Assembly: GCA_019449635.1 (NCBI GenBank)
Contig: JAGRPI010000025.1
Location: 1 to 55,950, forward strand
DNA length: 55,950 bases
Origin: Candidatus Ferrigenium bremense
GTDB lineage: Bacteria; Pseudomonadota; Gammaproteobacteria; Burkholderiales; Gallionellaceae
Direction: 5' to 3'
Shown here: piece after piece, positions 53,101 to 55,950 of the stretch
Numbering within the stretch: position 1 is the first letter of the stretch
Layout: the number at the start of each line of letters is the position of its first letter
The notes under the pieces: model-generated
The model's database searches: none
What the model saw: the letters and a program-made list of their open reading frames with translations, nothing else
Told to the model about the DNA's origin: nothing
Made by a program: the position numbers and the translations under genes

Positions 53101-53354
53101 GAATACACGTGATCCACCCCGGCGATTTGCGACAGCACCTGCTCGGCGGGAGTCGCCACGGTTTGCGCGACATCCCTGGCCGATGCACCCGGGTAGGCGA
53201 TCAGCACGTTCGCCATGGTCACGCTGATCTGCGGTTCCTCCTCGCGCGGCGTCACCAGCACGGCAAACGACCCCAGCAGCACGGCGACCAACGCCAGCAG
53301 CGGGGTCATCTGCGAGTGCAGAAAATATTTGGCGATACGCCCTGAAATGCCCAT
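50154..53354 (-). CDS. RND efflux transporter, inner-membrane pump (AcrB-like)
   Basis: A 1066-residue proton-driven RND pump with two six-helix halves and large periplasmic loops. The first helix is MTPLLALVAVLLGSFAVLV; the porter domain has PREEEPQISVTMANVLIAYPGASARDV. Helix 4 carries the proton-relay IGILVDDAIVVVENIHRR, and the second half has GIIVRNSILLVDFVNLQL. The sequence is closer to the CzcA/AcrB-like group without the metal-pump DFG..DGA..MVEN motif, so organic or sulfur compounds are more likely than metals. ATG 53354 is preferred; a GTG at 53390 is possible. It lies 61 bases after sqr. Confidence 0.9.
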   Translation of the reverse strand: MGISGRIAKYFLHSQMTPLLALVAVLLGSFAVLVTPREEEPQISVTMANVLIAYPGASARDVAQTVATPAEQVLSQIAGVDHVYSVAQPGMAVITVQFKVGEEHIASLVKLYDVVHSHADWLPPTLGVAQPIIKAKGIDDVPVVALTLWREQSAGGSVELTQVAHAIEADLKRVPGTREVSTLGATQRMVRVLLRPESLNAYQFTMQDIRAALQSANVSQNSGNLVRDNREVLVQSGNFLSDANEVRQLVVGVSGGKPVFLRDVADVKDGADQPASYVWLGTGMAAADKQITARGEFPAVTLAVTKKPGANAVEIADKLLARVNELKGSVIPADVQVSITRNYGETANDKAMKLIQKLLFATFAVVALVWFAMGRREALVVGIAVLLTLAATLFASWAWGFTLNRVSLFALIFSIGILVDDAIVVVENIHRRRALAPHRSLAEIIPEAVDEVGSPTILATFTVIAALLPMAFVSGLMGPYMSPIPINASMGMLISLAVAFVITPWLVLHFAGTHHAALRDERGAAISRFFSDRLSPFLNGVHGKPARRKLWLAILGGLLLAVSLGAVKLVILKMLPFDNKSEFQVVVDMPSGTALEQTSAVLHEIGGYLATVPEVTDYQAYAGTASPINFNGLVRQYYLRSAAAQGDIQVNLRGKHQRSRSSHEIATAVLEPVQKIAQAWGAKVKIVEVPPGPPVMSPIVAEIYGPDYEGARKVAGKVREQFADTDGIVGIDDTVTEPAPKLLLHVLQSKAALLGVAPHDIVEVIGVALSSQDVASLHDDNAKYAPPLRIGLPSERRSRIDEVLKLKVRARDGVLVPLSEVVQVIPEPRDYPIYHKDLLPVVYVFGDMAGKLDSPLYGMFGINGKISGTALQQGGNLESYFFKQPGDPYAGYALKWDGEWQITFETFRDMGIAYGVGLILIYLLVVAQFKSYLVPLVIMAPIPLTIIGVMPGHALLGSQFTATSMIGMIALAGIIVRNSILLVDFVNLQLRDGMALKQAVITAAGARAKPIVLTGLAAMLGALFILDDPIFNGLAISLIFGILVSTVLTLLVIPVLYYATLYRKFR

Positions 53355-53415
53355 AATTTTCCGAGTTTTGACAGGATACGTTTCACGCACCCTGCTGATT
53401 CTGCCTGCGGTATTG

Positions 53416-55742
<2,327 letters not shown>

Positions 55743-55771
55743 TGCACCGCTCCGCCTGCCGTCTCGTTATA

Positions 55772-55804
55772 TTAGAATATACTGATATTCGAATTAAAAT
55801 ACAA
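55772..55804 (-). promoter_or_regulatory. Promoter with overlapping operator palindrome for the adaptor-sqr-pump operon
   Basis: On the minus strand TTGTAT (55804-55799), a 17-base spacer and TATATT (55781-55776) make a good sigma-70 promoter about 30 bases before the GTG. A 22-base palindrome at 55772-55793 (arms TTAGAATAT and ATATTCGAA, 8 of 9 pairs, 4-base centre) covers the -10 and part of the spacer, the usual place for a repressor. AT-rich sites of this kind suit ArsR-type sulfide sensors such as BigR/SqrR, but that assignment is inference. The adjacent IS begins 9 bases above the -35. Confidence 0.6.
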
Positions 55805-55812
55805 CCCCTACC

Positions 55813-55950
55813 AGTAGTGTCCGGTTAACTTACAAATTATCAAGCCAATGCTAAGCATTGGCGCGGTTTACAAAGCAATAAATTTTGGTGCCGATTTGAA
55901 ATCAGTTTACCTATATTCCGGTTCAAGTAACTTCCAGAGATTGAATTCTC
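55813..55950 (+). mobile_element. 5' end of a second copy of the IS4-like element
   Basis: Starts with AGTAGTGTCCGGTTAA (55813-55828), the exact inverted match to the right end of the copy at 1-137. Both copies therefore point the same way. The visible 138 bases precede the transposase start and contain no gene. Confidence 0.75.
55845..55861. other. Hairpin near the IS left end
   Basis: CCAATGCT-A-AGCATTGG is a perfect 8-base-pair hairpin just inside the element. Many insertion sequences carry such structures to stop transcripts entering from outside. Confidence 0.55.

Noticed and set aside
50388..53345. Very long open frame (985 codons) opposite the RND pump gene
   Set aside because: It is an antisense shadow of a GC-rich gene. 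It is His/Arg/Gln-rich with no recognisable domain, and the RND protein on the other strand is unmistakable. The same applies to the 552-codon frame opposite ftsK (16102-17760) and similar frames opposite the decarboxylase and bioB.
50154..53354. Calling the RND pump a heavy-metal (CzcA-type) exporter
   Set aside because: I do not see the metal-pump signature around helix 4, and no metal-resistance genes are nearby.

Overview
This 56 kb stretch of about 60% GC looks like chromosomal DNA of an autotroph-like betaproteobacterium. The order Nitrosomonadales (Gallionella/Sideroxydans/Sulfuricella relatives) is my best guess. The reasons are the gene families, the E. coli-like gpsA-secB-grxC-yibN order, the complete MSHA pilus locus, and a sulfide:quinone oxidoreductase very like the Acidithiobacillus type. 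No marker settles the genus. Both window ends lie inside copies of one IS4-like insertion sequence in the same orientation, which is what a contig broken at a repeat looks like.

Layout. 1-1700: end of an IS, then thyA-folA. 1825-12350: rlhA, hslR, an Orn/Lys/Arg decarboxylase, dcd with a small partner, metG, tRNA-Ser(CGA), mltF and a K+ channel. 12470-25494: a long minus-strand run with bioB-bioF-bioH-bioC-bioD, a TauE/SafE-like protein, SCO1/SenC, a NarL-type regulator, ftsK, lolA, rarA and serS. 25511-26269: comF. 26287-44934: an 18.6 kb MSHA-type pilus locus on the minus strand (mshE, mshG, a pseudopilin, an internally duplicated membrane protein, mshA, mshC, mshD, mshO, mshP, mshQ, then mshI, a PilN-like protein, mshJ, mshK, mshL, mshM, mshN). 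Most of it is joined by ATGA start/stop overlaps. 45031-50122: trmL, gpsA, an SH3 protein, secB, grxC, a rhodanese, a PglL-like O-oligosaccharyltransferase and a DUF2892 protein. 50154-55742: an RND pump, sqr and an RND adaptor behind one promoter with a palindromic operator-like site.

The most unusual feature is the density of short repeat elements from several families, and that many lie in frame inside genes. Repeat-derived peptides are seen or strongly suspected in FolA, RlhA, SerRS, the TauE/SafE protein, BioH, BioF, MshN, the MshL signal peptide and the leaders of two pseudopilins. Repeats also supply the stop codons of rarA and ftsK. In the pilus genes the insertions sit in segments removed by signal or prepilin peptidases, so mature proteins should be unchanged. 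One copy of a ~58-bp element sits in the middle of a larger repeat that occurs elsewhere without it. In bioF the insertion ends in an 11-base homopolymer that puts the gene out of frame by one base. The last 14 kb (about 42-55.8 kb) shows none of these repeats.

Functionally the window combines housekeeping (dTMP/folate, tRNA charging, division, protein export), biotin synthesis, a pilus whose motor ATPase carries the c-di-GMP-binding MshEN motifs, and a sulfide-oxidation/efflux operon. All calls come from reading the translated sequence and from memory of the families. No database search was run.
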